Source: Talaromyces rugulosus
Taxonomy: Eukaryota; Ascomycota; Eurotiomycetes; Eurotiales; Trichocomaceae
Direction: 5' to 3'
Length of the DNA stretch: 64,000 nt
NCBI RefSeq assembly: GCF_013368755.1
Contig: NC_049562.1
Location: 1,488,001 to 1,552,000 of the forward strand
A program made the position numbers and the translations under genes. Shown one piece after another: positions 20,254 through 32,044 of the stretch (position 1 is its first letter; every line of letters starts with the position of its first letter). The notes beneath the pieces were generated by a model. That model was given only the letters and a program-made list of their open reading frames with translations. It was not told where the DNA came from and did no database searches.

Positions 20254-21381
20254 CTAGTAGACTTTTTTCTTCTCGTCGACGCTGAATTGTCCGGGGCCCA
20301 TGTTGACGAGCAGGAGGAGACCGCCGCTGCATTCATTAGTATAGATTTGAGATAGAAATCAAGGGTAAACATACACAATAGACAAAACCTGGAAAAAGTC
20401 GTACTTGGCAAAGTCCTTGTTGGGGTGGTGGGGCTTGAGCTGAGAGAGCTGTTAGCTATCGTCGTATATTGATAATAAAAGAAAGAGTGACAAACCGTCC
20501 AGAAGTTGTTGACCAGCACGTTAAAGATGCTCAGCAGCACGACAAGAATGACAGCGCTCATCTTGGCCTTGAATCCAACGACAACCATGACACAAGCGAC
20601 AAATCCAATTATGCTGACCGACACACGCCAGAACGACCACTGGCCAGCAAAGACAAAGCCAATAAACAGCAGAATCAGCAGCACACGACCAGCCAGCTGC
20701 ACGTACATCTTGCGGTCATTCTCATCGAGCTGCGGCAGACCCGCCGGCATGTACTTCTTGCGCACCCACGAGTCCGACACAACAAGCAACAGCCCACCAA
20801 TCACGCTCAGGTTGCGCAGGAAGAAGTTGAGGTCAAAGATGAGTCCGTAGCCGAGTGCCTGCGTGATGACGACACCGAGTAGGCCTCCGACGGCGTATTC
20901 GCTGTGTTTGCGGGCGATGACGAGCGTGGACGAGATGAGCATGGCTACGACGTTGAAGATGAGGAACATGTGCGTGATGCCCCAGGGGACTGTATTGTTT
21001 TATTAGTTTTTGTTCCAACTACCGGAAAACCAGGTACGTACTGTGTCGGTAGTCCCGCAGGAACAGCAATTGGTCGTTCCATTGCGTCAGGATTCGCAGG
21101 GCGTCCTCGAGAAAGGTGACAACGATCAGGAAGCGGCCAATGGCTGGCACATACCTGGTGCTCGTTAGCTTTACCTTCAATAGTAAACAGTTAGAGGGAA
21201 AGTAAACACACGGCTTGATCGGATCCGACACGGTGTCCAGCCAGTCCTCGATCTTGCTGGTCTGCTCGCGAATGGCATCGAGCGGACTGGGATCGCTAGT
21301 CGCGTCGAGGCCACCAGGCCCGCCAGCAAAGCGGTTCTGGTGGCCGAGGTTGTAGCCCGCAGTGCCGCGGATTTGCGCCAT
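20254..21381 (-). CDS. ERV29: ER cargo receptor SURF4/Erv29
   Basis: Five exons on the minus strand: 21381-21212, 21154-21042, 20989-20496, 20439-20375 and 20326-20254, giving 304 aa. The N-terminus is cytosolic (MAQIRGTAGYNLG). After the first junction, PYVPAIGRFLIVVTFLEDALRILTQW is the strongly conserved SURF4 signature, and DYRH-I-PWGITHMF crosses the second junction. Further hydrophobic segments follow, then HPNKDFAKYDFFQVLSIVGGLLLLVN and the di-basic ER-retrieval-like tail DEKKKVY. Erv29/SURF4 cycles in COPII/COPI vesicles and packs soluble secretory proteins such as vacuolar hydrolases into ER-derived vesicles. All four introns keep the frame and restore family motifs, so the model is secure. 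Confidence 0.95.
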
Positions 21382-22288
21382 GATGTGTTTGTGGTGTTTC
21401 AGACAGAGAAAAGGAAGTGAGGAAAAAGTAGACAAGGAGAGTTGACGGTCGAGAGGACGGAGAGGTTCGACAAGAGCAGATACGACGGCTAGAGCAAGGT
21501 CACGCTGGCAAGTTCCATCGCCAGTCAGCAAAGCACGAAGTTGGAGATGGCCACAGAGCAAGAAAGAGGCCACGATGCCTTTGCTGCCCGAACGGGACTA
21601 GTTGCCAAGCCCGGCGGGGGTCGGATCTTCCAGGTTCCCACCCTGTTATGCTACTTTTTTTTTATTTTATACGATCAGAATAAGAATAATAATAGGTGTT
21701 GTTTTTGTTGCTCATTGATTCAAGAATACATAATTACCGACCGTCAACACGGTGTCGACCACAGCCTGGCTCTTCCTGTGCCTGTGCCTGTGGCCGCCTG
21801 CCAACACGGCAACAGAGGCTCATGCAAGGAGCTGCTATTTACCTTGATCGATCCCCCACTGCACGACGCAGATCCTTACGCCGCTGAGAACATTTGAAAA
21901 TCGAAATGAAAATGTCGCCATGCCAGTAGCCCTGCGTCTCGTCCTAGTATCCTACATCTACAATTAAATCTACGTCGACCACACTCGCAGCACGCCAAAG
22001 TTTGATCCGATTCCCAAAGTAGATATACATATAGCGCTCGAAGAAAAAACAAAACAGTAATGTAACAGGACACGCGACCAAAGAAATACCTCGGCAAAAC
22101 ACTGTCCCACGTGTAAACATTCAAGAACAGAGTGCGTTCAGTAGCAAGTGCGATTCAGAGTACAATTGTCAGGGTATGGGGGGAGCAGACATATGCTAGA
22201 GCTAATAATCATCAATTTCAATCGACTTTTCGGACTCAATCCGGGAGCGACCTGTCGAGGACCTGACGACTGATCAGATATATAGAGC
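21382..22288. other. Intergenic, SURF4 promoter and 3' flank of next gene
   Basis: About 0.9 kb without a recognisable gene. The frames here are AT-rich or lack coding features. Confidence 0.6.
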
Positions 22289-23446
22289 TCAGGCAGCCCA
22301 GTCCGAGTCCAGAGGGTGGTTCTTTCCGCGTGGAATGGGCACCTGGGCCACAGGTGGGAGCGCTGCTTCAATCGGCTTGCTCTCGGCCACCACGGCGGGC
22401 GCTTCTGAAGCGCTGGCCTCGTTGGCGCTTTCGTCGGCCTTGGCCTTCTTCTTGGCCTTCTCCTTCTTGGACGGGACCGTGGTCCAATCCTCGTCGGGCT
22501 GCGAGACACCGAGAATGCGCATCTGTTCCTCCTCGGGCGGTAGGTTGTTGGTCCAAGTGCCCGCGGGCTTGGAGCTGCTGGCGGGAGCTGCGGGCTCAAA
22601 GGTATCGAGAAGAGTACCGTTGCTGGCAGCCGGAGCGGCAGCGACAGGCGCAGCGGCGGGGGAACCGTTCGTCTTGCTGGCACTGCTCCACGCGTTCGAC
22701 TGAGGCGCGGCAGCCGGCTTCTGACGGGCGGCCTCCTGGCGCTCGCTTTGGCGGGCAGTGTGGAGCTGCTTCTCCAAGAGCTGGCGGCGCTCGGCCTCAG
22801 CTTCCTGGTTGATCTGCTTGCGGGCCTCGTTCTTCTGTCTGTTCTGGCGCTGCTTCTTGGTCTCGACGGGCTTGAAGACCTGAGCCTTTTGCTTCTTCTC
22901 CTTGCTCTCCACTGAGCCGGTCAGGCGGAGCACAGAAGCACCGGGCGCGGGCTTTTCGAGCATGTCGGAAACATCGGTGGACGACACGGCGACATTTTCA
23001 GTCGAGGACAGGTCGTCGTCGGCATCAGCACCGTTGCTAGACGCAGCGCTTTCGACAGGAGCGGCAGCAGCAACAGCAGCAGCAGTAGGCACAGCCTTGG
23101 AGCGCTTCTCCTTGTGAGGCTTGGCTTTGGCATCGCCTACCGCGACTCCAGTTCTTGCCGCAGCCAGTCGCTTGGCGAAATCTCTAGTGTCAACGTCCTC
23201 CTCATCGTCGGCGGTGTAGACCGGAGGAGCTGGCGACGATGCCTTTTGTTGCGGCGCTGCACTCGCAGGCTCGGGAGACTTGCGAGGCTTGGGTTTCTTC
23301 TGCTTGGGCGCTGGCGCAGGAGCTTCCACTTTCTCAGGGACCGCGCGAACCGGTGTCCGGCCCCGTGGTTTGCCTGTGTTGGAGTAATAGTAGCCCAGGC
23401 TCCCGGTGACCACCAGGATGATGGCCCAGCTCACGTACGGATTCAT
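22289..23446 (-). CDS. Membrane-anchored basic, Ala/Lys-rich conserved fungal protein
   Basis: Single exon, 385 aa. An N-terminal hydrophobic anchor (VSWAIILVVTGSLGYYYS, residues 5-22) is followed by a long Ala/Pro/Lys-rich cytosolic region. A highly charged coiled-coil (KKQRQNRQKNEARKQINQEA to about residue 240) leads to a conserved C-terminal part with LPPEEEQMRILGVSQPDEDW and a terminal HPLDSDWAA. This architecture, a single ER-type signal anchor plus a basic coiled-coil, recalls ribosome- or RNA-associated ER proteins, but I cannot name an ortholog. It is a real gene by length, codon regularity and conserved-looking ends. Confidence 0.8.
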   Translation of the reverse strand: MNPYVSWAIILVVTGSLGYYYSNTGKPRGRTPVRAVPEKVEAPAPAPKQKKPKPRKSPEPASAAPQQKASSPAPPVYTADDEEDVDTRDFAKRLAAARTGVAVGDAKAKPHKEKRSKAVPTAAAVAAAAPVESAASSNGADADDDLSSTENVAVSSTDVSDMLEKPAPGASVLRLTGSVESKEKKQKAQVFKPVETKKQRQNRQKNEARKQINQEAEAERRQLLEKQLHTARQSERQEAARQKPAAAPQSNAWSSASKTNGSPAAAPVAAAPAASNGTLLDTFEPAAPASSSKPAGTWTNNLPPEEEQMRILGVSQPDEDWTTVPSKKEKAKKKAKADESANEASASEAPAVVAESKPIEAALPPVAQVPIPRGKNHPLDSDWAA

Positions 23447-24709
23447 GCTGGCTTTGCGGAGTCAGTCTGACTGTGGTGTGGAAGAGCAGTGGTGGTGAAC
23501 TCACTCAAGAAGAAGACTATATCAGTTGTAGAAGTTGTTGTTACAGATCGGGCCACGCCGAGCTAGTGCATTCGACAACCAGAAGCAAGTAGAATTCGAA
23601 GCAAGTAGTATGTTGATGTTGAGTGTTCCAGATCGGCGACGGCGAAGAAGGTTCCGGCGCTGCGGGGCCGCGTGGTTCGGAGACGCAGGGGATGATGCCC
23701 TCGATCGATGCAGCCAGATGTCCTTTTTGAGTCGGGGCTCGGACTGCGCGGCTACGATAGCGTGCGCGTTTGCGGTGACGATCGAGTCTCACGAGGGGAC
23801 AAGGCAATCTCTGTAAGAGCTAGCTGTCGATAGTTGACACGGTGTTGCACGGTGGGAGCGAGGAGACACAAGAGGGAGATCGACGTCGAGATCGAGGAGT
23901 GCTCAGACTATCAACCAGCGGGAGAAGAAGCACAGCCGAAGAGAGAGAAGGAGAGACAACGTCGAGGTAGTGACGAGACCAGGTGGGGGGAGATGCAAGA
24001 GGTCGCTATTGCGCTGAGCTGCTCATCCTGGCGAGAACAGATGGAGGACAAGAGGACAGAAAGACGAGAGCGAGAGAGTTGATTGATGTGAGGTGGCCTC
24101 GGCGCCCGTCCAGGGGGCAGTGGCGCGCTAGTGTCGGTGGTAACAATGATTCCACGTATCTTTGTCTGGGCAATGGCAATTGATTATATTATTATTATTA
24201 ATAATAATTGATGTATTATTACTGTAGAGTTCTATATAGATTAGTTTCCTTGCGCCAACTGGTGATTATGTATGGTGACATATAGAAATATATACATATT
24301 GCATGTATTGACTGGTATTGACATATGGCAGGTGTGTATACATATGTATCTGCACAGCTCGCAAATTCAACAGCTGCGTATATATGGTATTCAAGAAGCA
24401 GGAATAACATATCTATTGTCTCATTAGGCTTATTGAAGTTCTTGTATATTTACCTGTCAATGGTTGGACAGCTACATTTGTAATAGATTACAGTACTTCA
24501 TGAACTAGCCTTAAACAGCTAGTCTTTCCCGCTTCAGTTTAGCTTCATACATGGCTATAGACTGTACAATACTCTAATCGGGATAATATTTCCGTGTTCT
24601 CTACTTGCAACACACCAATTTTCTATGACTATTGCACTCAAAAATTCAATGTTCAGTAAAGATGTGCCTCCATCCTAGAACAAAAATATATAGCTACTAA
24701 GATCCCTTC
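23447..24709. other. Intergenic with short AT repeats
   Basis: The first half is purine-rich promoter sequence of the membrane-anchored protein gene. The second half is AT-rich and includes an ATT/AAT tract at about 24183-24222. No gene found. Confidence 0.6.
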
Positions 24710-27562
24710 TTAATGGCCATACAGATCCGTGCTCCACGCAGCGTTCAAAGTCCTGTTCAACGAATAGCTCTCTCCATACGACGACGTACCATTCCCTTGG
24801 CCCAGCACCGTAGCGCTCACCACTTTCACATCAACCGAATACGCAAACGATCCCGTGACAGCCAAATGGCCATTATCAAAGCTGACGCTGAGCGTACTCG
24901 ATTCCGAGTCGAGGCTGAGCCCATCATCCAAAAACAAATTGCCGGTGGCTTTGCCGTCTGCGTCGGGTGCAATGACAAACTCAAAGTCCTGGTCTCGCAG
25001 CTGCGTGGTCGTGTTGACTGCGTCTGTGTTGAGTCTGCGCGGTAGAACTGAGCCTCCGCGGATGTGCACGGGGATATCAGTATAGGTGATATTGTCGAGT
25101 GTTATGGTTGAACCGGTTCCATTGACTTGCTGCCCGGTCCAGTAATCGTAGAATATATCCTCAGGCAAGTACAATTCAACACTTGTGGAATTCTCCACAG
25201 TGACGGGTGACACCAGGACGGATGGTCCAAAGAAAAACTGATAACTGATATTGTATGTGGCCACGTCGTTTGGATACTCGTAGAACAGCGGGATAATAGT
25301 AGTTGGCGACCCGTCCACAGTTTGCTGGGTAAAAGCAGTGTAGAAATAATCAATAAGCGCAAACCGCGTACGAATAGCCTTTTGTGCTGCTTCTGTCACC
25401 AACGGCCAGCGGTAGAATTCTTGAAAGTTGGACGTATCACCAGCATGGTTACGATAGAATGGGTACCACGCGCCCAGCATTGCCCACCTGGCACAAAGAT
25501 GCTCGGTAGTATTAAGATTGAAGCCGCACACATCAGCACCGACGGTGGGGATTTGAAAAATGGATGCAAATTCCATGTTTTGCCAGATCGAGATCAAGTA
25601 TTGCGCCCATTCAGATCCGTTGTCCCCCGTCCAATGGCCTGTTTTGCGTCCATCTCCTGCAAAAGTGCTGCGTGTGATGATGAATGGGCGCTCGTTTGGT
25701 CGACGCTTGAGTAAGCCCTCCCGAGTATGTGCAATCATGCCGGACGCAAAGATGTTGTGGGTGTCGTAGGAGACATAGCCTCCATATCCGACAAGGTCTG
25801 GCCAGATTGAGCCAGTGTACAAGGGGCCGATACTGTTGTTGAGGGCGTATGGCGGGGTGTTCAAGTTTCGTCCAGCCAGACCAGTCATATTTCCAGTGAC
25901 GTTGGCGCTCGTTGCAGAAATGCTTCTTGGGTACGGAGAACGAGGTGTAACAACATTCTCCGAAGCATCAGAAGCAGGCGGCTGTAAATCCGCCGGGAAT
26001 CCAGGCAGAGGAGGCCAAGTAGTGCGCACAGCAGGCGGTGCAGGAGGAATGTCATTATCAATCGCTGATTGAACCGGGTTTTGGCATGGATAATCGCAAA
26101 AGTTTTGCGGCTACTATTGTCAGCATCCTCAAGTTTTTTTTTCCTTGTTTAAAGACAAACATACATCGTTCATATCAATCCAAATTCCATCAACGTCTAG
26201 GCCATCCTTCGCGTCAAAAAACGAAGCTATTTCGCCCGTCCAGAAAGCCTCGGCGTTGGGATGATACCAATCAATATACGAAACAGCACCAGGCCACATC
26301 GTGCCGACGAAGATGCTTCCATTCGAGTTCCTCAGGAACGAATCCGAACTGAGCGCTTTATTATAGGAATCGCTATCGTTCAAGGAAACAGGCGGATCCA
26401 CCATCACGATATAATGCTGCTGGTGGTCATGCAGATAGCTCACAAGCTCTTGCATCTTGTGCAGGGGAAAGCGCTGGGGGTCGAGGGTCCAAGTCCGGCG
26501 CAAGTCCATGTAGTCAATATCAGTCCACATGGTCTCTAGTGGAATCTGAGCCTGGGAGTAGTTGTATACAACGTCCGCCACCATCATGACGTCTTGGTAG
26601 CCGTATTTGCATTGGTGGAACCCGTAGGTCCAGTACGATTGCTGGGCGGGCTAAATACAGTCAGCTTTCAATCATTTCTCTTGTTTTTCTGTTTAGCAGA
26701 CGCACTGTACCAACAACGCCGGCGTACTGGCGAGAAACATCAGCAGGACTGGGTCCGGCCAAGAAGTAAAAGTCAAGCACACCGCCGATGGTGTTGTATT
26801 CTAGATACTGACCATCTTCCTCGGTCTGATTAATTTTAATATCCATACCATTGCTGTTGAACAAGAACACGCCATGGGCGGTACCATTCCGCATTTCAAT
26901 GTAAATGGGATGGGATCCGTATAAATTCGAATGAGCTGGCAGCATCCCGATTCCGATATTCCACAGCGTGCGAGTATAGTTATTTGTCTCCCTTACAAAC
27001 GAATCCGAATCTTCTCCCAGTCCATAGAGAAAGGGATCTAATGGAAGAGAGGTACGGAGACGGACATATTGGCTTTCAAAAATGAGGTTGGAACCGGACG
27101 AATTAAACAGCGTCTCCTGATTGGAGCGACGCTGGACAGCAAAGGAGAATGGGTTTTCTGTATAGGAAAAGACCAGGTCTGACGAATTCGACGTAGATGA
27201 TCCATCCTGTCCTGTTGGCGGACTCAGAGTGCTCTTTGGGATCTGATAGACTTGCTCTTGGGCATCATAAATCTTGACGTGCAGCCGCGAATCTGAGCAT
27301 TAGCATTAGCATTAGCATCAACATGTGTTAACTCTTTCTTTGCATGGTACGTACCAGTCTGGTATTCCACCAGCAATTTGAGATCGTTGATATCCTCTCC
27401 GTAAACATTGCACGCATCGCCGCTGAGACTCAAATCGGCTGTCCATGACGACTGCGACTGGACGAGATTACTGAGAGTATAGCCAGGGCAATCATCTACC
27501 GTAGCGGCAGTGGCTGATGCCGCCAAGGACGCCCAAAGAGCGGTGTTTAAAATGCGACGCAT
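24710..27562 (-). CDS. Secreted alpha-glucosidase, GH31
   Basis: Four exons on the minus strand, 27562-27355, 27292-26706, 26650-26165 and 26110-24710, give 893 aa. It has a signal peptide ([19 protein letters not shown]), the N-terminal beta domain with [20 protein letters not shown], then YGLGEDSD and the (beta/alpha)8 barrel. The nucleophile motif WIDMND spans residues 422-427, with Asp424 as nucleophile; the acid/base Asp590 sits in [11 protein letters not shown]. The second family signature is [22 protein letters not shown]31 enzymes of this type release glucose from maltose and maltodextrins outside the cell. The usual Glu after WxDMN is Asp here. The first intron carries a GCTAAT tandem next to its 3' splice site. 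No amylase cluster neighbours. Confidence 0.95.
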
Positions 27563-28605
27563 GCTCAACTATACCGAAAAGTATATGTACCTAGATGTAC
27601 ATCGATTGCAAAGAAAGAAAGAAAGAAAAACAAAACAAAACAAAAAAGTGGAAAAAGTGGAAAAAGACGGAATAAAGGCGGAGAAATACAGGTTCAGACG
27701 ACTATGATGATCTTTGCCTTGTTTAATTGTTGTTTTTAACCGGTCTTTCTTTATGTTGGTTCCCTTCCAATCATAGCAATAGCTAAGCTTCAATAGGTGA
27801 GGGCAAGGTTGCAGTACTACCAACTTTAATTCGAGCGAGCTTAGTGAGATGCAACTCATTATTCAGACAGTGTACATCAAAGTAGCCGTAACAAGTGTGA
27901 GAAATTTTTTTTTTCAATGTAAATAAATAAGAAGATTTTCTGCTAAAGTTAATTTTGTCCCGAGTTAAATCAATCTGTGTTCTAGGAAGAATGTTTTTGT
28001 AAGTATATATGGCAACAATAATGCGGGGAAAAACCCCCGAATTTCCCGAACGGAACGGCGGATGTGCATTCAGAGCTAATATTATTAAGTACCACCGTGC
28101 TTACATGGAAAATTAACAATTGCTACTTGTGGGTCTAGGGTTTAGAGTACGGAGTAGATGAGGGGTAAAAGGATTAGTTGTGCTTCTCTGCTAGTTTTTA
28201 AAAGTACCACTCTTCCAAGAGGCGTCAAGAAAGGAACCAAGCCTTCATTTCGCCAGTGTGGGTACCTGATCTGCTGTCAACTGCTAGTATATTAGGTCTT
28301 TTGGGCCCTTTATGCAAGGCATCCATAAGTCTCTTATCGACTCTACCCGAATTTAAGACAGGCTGATTCCTATGCCGTTGCCATGTTGTGTAACAAATGC
28401 TCTAGAGGATCGTTCTGCGAGTTATCAGCCAAACATACTCAATAGTAAACCTATCCATTTTCTTGTATATTATTATTTCTCAGGGATTCGGCAAGGTCCC
28501 CACTTTTGTAGTAAACCCTGTCTGACGCTAGCCTATATAGGCAATATAAATGCTACCTTAATTTCCAATATCGTCACGTGATACGACTTGTTTTCTGCTT
28601 TACAG
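27563..28605. other. Intergenic, alpha-glucosidase promoter and APH-remnant upstream region
   Basis: Promoter of the GH31 gene on the minus strand. A TACGGAGTAG decamer lies at 28148-28157. The section 28372-28605 may hold degraded coding sequence of the APH-type gene to the right, but no convincing exon could be built. Confidence 0.5.
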
Positions 28606-29153
28606 ATCTGCACCAGAGCAATATATTCGTCGATAATGATTGGAACATTAAATATCTAGTTGATCTTGAGTGGATATGCTCACTACCAATTGAGACGTTG
28701 CACCCTCCGTTTTGGTTGACAAGCCGAGGAGTGGACCAACTACGAAGGGGCCAACATTTGGACGCTTATAGCAGAGTTCATGAAGAGTTCATGGCTGCCT
28801 TTGAGGAAGAAGAGACGTCGTTTCCTCCTTTAAATGGCAATGCTTTGTATCGCACACAGATTATGAGAAGAGGCTGGGGAATTGGAAACTTTTGGTATTT
28901 TCAGTCGTTAGACAATCCCAAAGGAATGTGTAATATATTCCTCCAGCATATTCAACCAATATTCGCAGAATCGCATGGCACAGACATAAAATTCAATGAG
29001 ATAATGGCGCCATATTGGGGTGCTGATGCAGCCCAAGTCATTTCCACCAAGCTGAAGCAAAAGGAAATATATGAAAATGAGTTGCAGAATGCATTTGAAG
29101 CTGGAGATTTCAAAGACGCAAGTTTTGATGGGTCTAGTGGAGATGCTATATAA
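28606..29153 (+). pseudogene. Aminoglycoside-phosphotransferase (APH) family kinase, C-terminal remnant
   Basis: An open segment after a TTTACAG 3' splice-like site encodes DLHQSNIFVDNDW followed by YLVDLEWICSLPIE, the Brenner-type loop and metal-binding Asp of fungal APH-family kinases. PFWLTSRGVDQL and a helical tail to a TAA at 29151-29153 follow. Family members usually have 400 or more residues, with a glycine loop and an N-lobe. Nothing comparable could be found upstream in any frame, although RQGP at about 28488 may be a trace of the preceding exon. I therefore read it as a 5'-truncated remnant; a gene with unusual exons upstream remains possible. Confidence 0.5.
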
Positions 29154-29574
29154 CAGATGAAGAGTAATAAAAGCCCAAGGGTAAGCTATCATTTGGTGTA
29201 TACTATAGAAATATTATCAGGGACGTCTACCCCGCACGTCGATCTAAGCTGGCTCTGTCGTGCACATCCAATATTTCGCGATATTTACCAAAGGGAAAGA
29301 GCGCAGCGGCAAATACATTAAAAGCAGCATGTCGTATCAGGTGAGGTGGTCTGTAAATAAACATTGAATGTTATTAAATCATTGAGACTCGGTTGACTCG
29401 GCTTCTCCGCCCTAACATTACGTCGGACCCCACCATCAACCATCACCCAACACCAGCCCACTAACCTTTCCGATTACATCAATTGATGCCTGTATTGCTC
29501 GAAAACAACGAAGCTAGAGAAAGCACTAAGCATACCTTGAATAATCACGCCTAATCTCAAGTGCTGACCCGACC
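29154..29574. other. Intergenic, promoter of nucleoside hydrolase
   Basis: About 420 bp between the APH remnant and the nucleoside hydrolase start. No gene or notable repeat. Confidence 0.6.
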
Positions 29575-31104
29575 ATGGCGCCCAAGGCCAAGATCATCAT
29601 CGACACCGATCCGGCAAGTTTGTTATCAATCAATCAATCAATCCACCACGATAAAAACTGACCGGTCCAGGGCATCGATGACATCCTCGCCATGCTGCTC
29701 GCCTTTGCAGCGAGCCCGGATGAGGTTGACGTGCTGCTCATCTCGCTGACCTTTGGCAACATTGAAGTGCAAAAGTATGCCTTAGTACCATAACTTGATG
29801 TCTTCGTAAACTAACATCGATGCAAGCTGCCTCCGCAATGTCGTCTCCATGCTGCATATTCTCGACCGCGAGATTCAATGGCGCAAAGACCAGGGCAAGC
29901 CCGAAGGATTCGACACGCTGAGAGTGCGCAAGCCGGTGATTGCGGTGGGAGCCCAGGAGCCGCTGGACGATCAGAAAATGCTGGCCGACTATTTCCGTGA
30001 GATATATCTCTATATCTCTATATAAATATATACTGACTGATTCCAGACGGCAAAGATGGTCTCGGGGGTATTCACTTTAGCGTGAGTCTGCCATCTTCCT
30101 CATTGAGATCTAGATCTAACGGAGACAGCACCCCCATCTCACCCCTGGCGAGTCGTGGGAGCATCTCTTTGCGCCCATCTCGGATCCAGATGTGCTTCCG
30201 AATGTGACCTCTTCGACATCGCACCAGTCCTTTGTCCCATCTAGACAGCATGCATCCGACGAGATCCTGCGAGTGTTGCAGGAAAACGAGGCCGATACAG
30301 TGACCATTGTCGCTGTTGGCCCCTTGACCAACCTCGCGCTGGCTGCTGCCAAGGACCCAGAGGCTTTTCTGCGTGTCAAAGAGGTTGTCGTCATGGGCGG
30401 CGCGATCCACGAAGCCGGAAATGTACTTCTCTCTCTGTCCTTCATTATATATACGTAAAGAAAAAGCTAATATATACCAGGTCACCCCCGTAGGCGAATT
30501 CAACGCCTACGCCGACTCAGTCGCAGCCGCGCGCGTCTTCGCACTGACATCCCCAAATCCACGCAGCACACTGCCCCTCAGCACCAAACTCCAACCTTAC
30601 CCAGCGCAGCTCAGCAAGCAACTGGTCCTCAAACTGTTCCCACTGGACATCACTCTACAACACAACCTCAGCCGCGGCGATTTCGATCACACCATTGCGC
30701 CGCTCCTGCAAGCTGGCAGTCCGCTGGCCGAGTGGGTGTCTGCGTTTATGGCGCATGTTTTCCAGACGCTGGAGCGCCTGCACCCGGGCCACGAGGGCTC
30801 CAGTGCCAAGCTTTCGCTGCATGATCCCGTGTGTGTCTGGTATGCGCTGACCGCAGATGATGCGCGGTGGAAGGCGACGCGCACGTCACCAGAGGATATC
30901 AGGATTGAGACAGTTGGGCAGTGGACGAGGGGTATGTGTGTGATCGACCGCAGGAACAGGCACAAGGTTGATAGTGAGGTGGAGAGTCATAGTGATCATG
31001 GACTGTGGCTGAATTCCAGGGCCGGTAATAGGATCATCCGTATGGAGGAGTCCCCCGGAGGAGACTCTTTCGGGCTGGTTTTACTGAAGAAGCTTTTTGG
31101 CTAG
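29575..31104 (+). CDS. Inosine/uridine-preferring nucleoside hydrolase
   Basis: Six exons, 29575-29613, 29671-29774, 29827-29996, 30047-30081, 30129-30422 and 30481-31104, give 421 aa. The calcium-binding signature DTDPGIDD (residues 10-17) spans the first junction, whose intron starts GCAAGT instead of GT. Next come TFGNIEVQNCLRN, GLGGIHFSHPHL and VTIVAVGPLTNLALA. The last conserved blocks are EVVVMGGAIHEAGNVTPVGEFNAYAD and KLSLHDPVCVWYAL with the active-site HDP. The enzyme hydrolyses the N-glycosidic bond of ribonucleosides in purine/pyrimidine salvage. No signal peptide, so it is cytosolic. All junctions keep the frame. Confidence 0.95.
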
Positions 31105-32044
31105 AGGCTTACGTAGTAGAATTTTATTTACTCAGATTGGTTAATAGATAGATTGATCCGCTGCGAGATTTCCCGTCTTGTCACACTGCGTACTGTACTA
31201 TCAATACTATCAACAGGGATGGTGGCTGCATTGTGATACAAGCACCGTGGGTCTCGTCTCATCCACTTTTGAAACCGAGGAATTTGAATCGTCATTCAAG
31301 ATATTATAATAAGAACAAATTCCAGCGCCTATGATGCAGATCGTGGGTAGACAAACTTGTTTGATACAAGGGTCTGGCATGGGATGCACAGGTCGCAGAT
31401 CGCAGATCGCGTTTGACAGTTGACTGCTGTATATGTTGTGTGTCTACGAATTGAACATCCTGCAGTAGGTATGATTAGTTACTTCTCTGTTTCTCTGTCC
31501 CTCTGTTAGTTCCAGTTGTGTGCTATCTGTTCTTTGATGTGTGAAATTAGCAGACCGTCGACCCGGCGACGTGTATAACCATGCCAAACAAAATTCAGCA
31601 ATAAAACCGTACATACAAACCATTTTATTCTTGATTCTCGGCTTTGTCAATTGCCCTTCCCGCCAACACCAAAATGTTAGTTTCGATGTGTTGCAGCACT
31701 GGAATGTCTATCAGCGGCAATGGAATGTCCAGCCCGCGCTGGACATCCTAAGTCGCCTCTGATAGGAGAACATGCAGCCAATGCAATCACAAACCATAGT
31801 GAATTCAACAGTAGATCCATACCAATGGGTGTGAAGCTTGTATACGCACTAGAAAAAATCCACTGAATGGCGCAAAACAAGAGCGTGTCGTGGAGAGCGT
31901 GTCGAAATGAGGATCGTCGATATAAGAGACTGGCAATGTCGCTGATGGTGTGCACCCCCGATTTCTTTTCTCTTCAATCTCAGTTCTTCGTTGATTGCAG
32001 GTCAAACAGCAGCTGATAGTTCATTCGTTTCTCTTCACTTTACA
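31105..32044. other. Intergenic, promoter of secreted Ser-rich protein
   Basis: About 0.94 kb without a recognised gene. AT-balanced sequence with no notable repeat. Confidence 0.6.

Noticed and set aside
28037..28048. CCG...CCG pair in the alpha-glucosidase promoter as an AmyR site
   Set aside because: The spacing is 6 bases instead of the required 8, so it does not fit CGG-N8-C/AGG.
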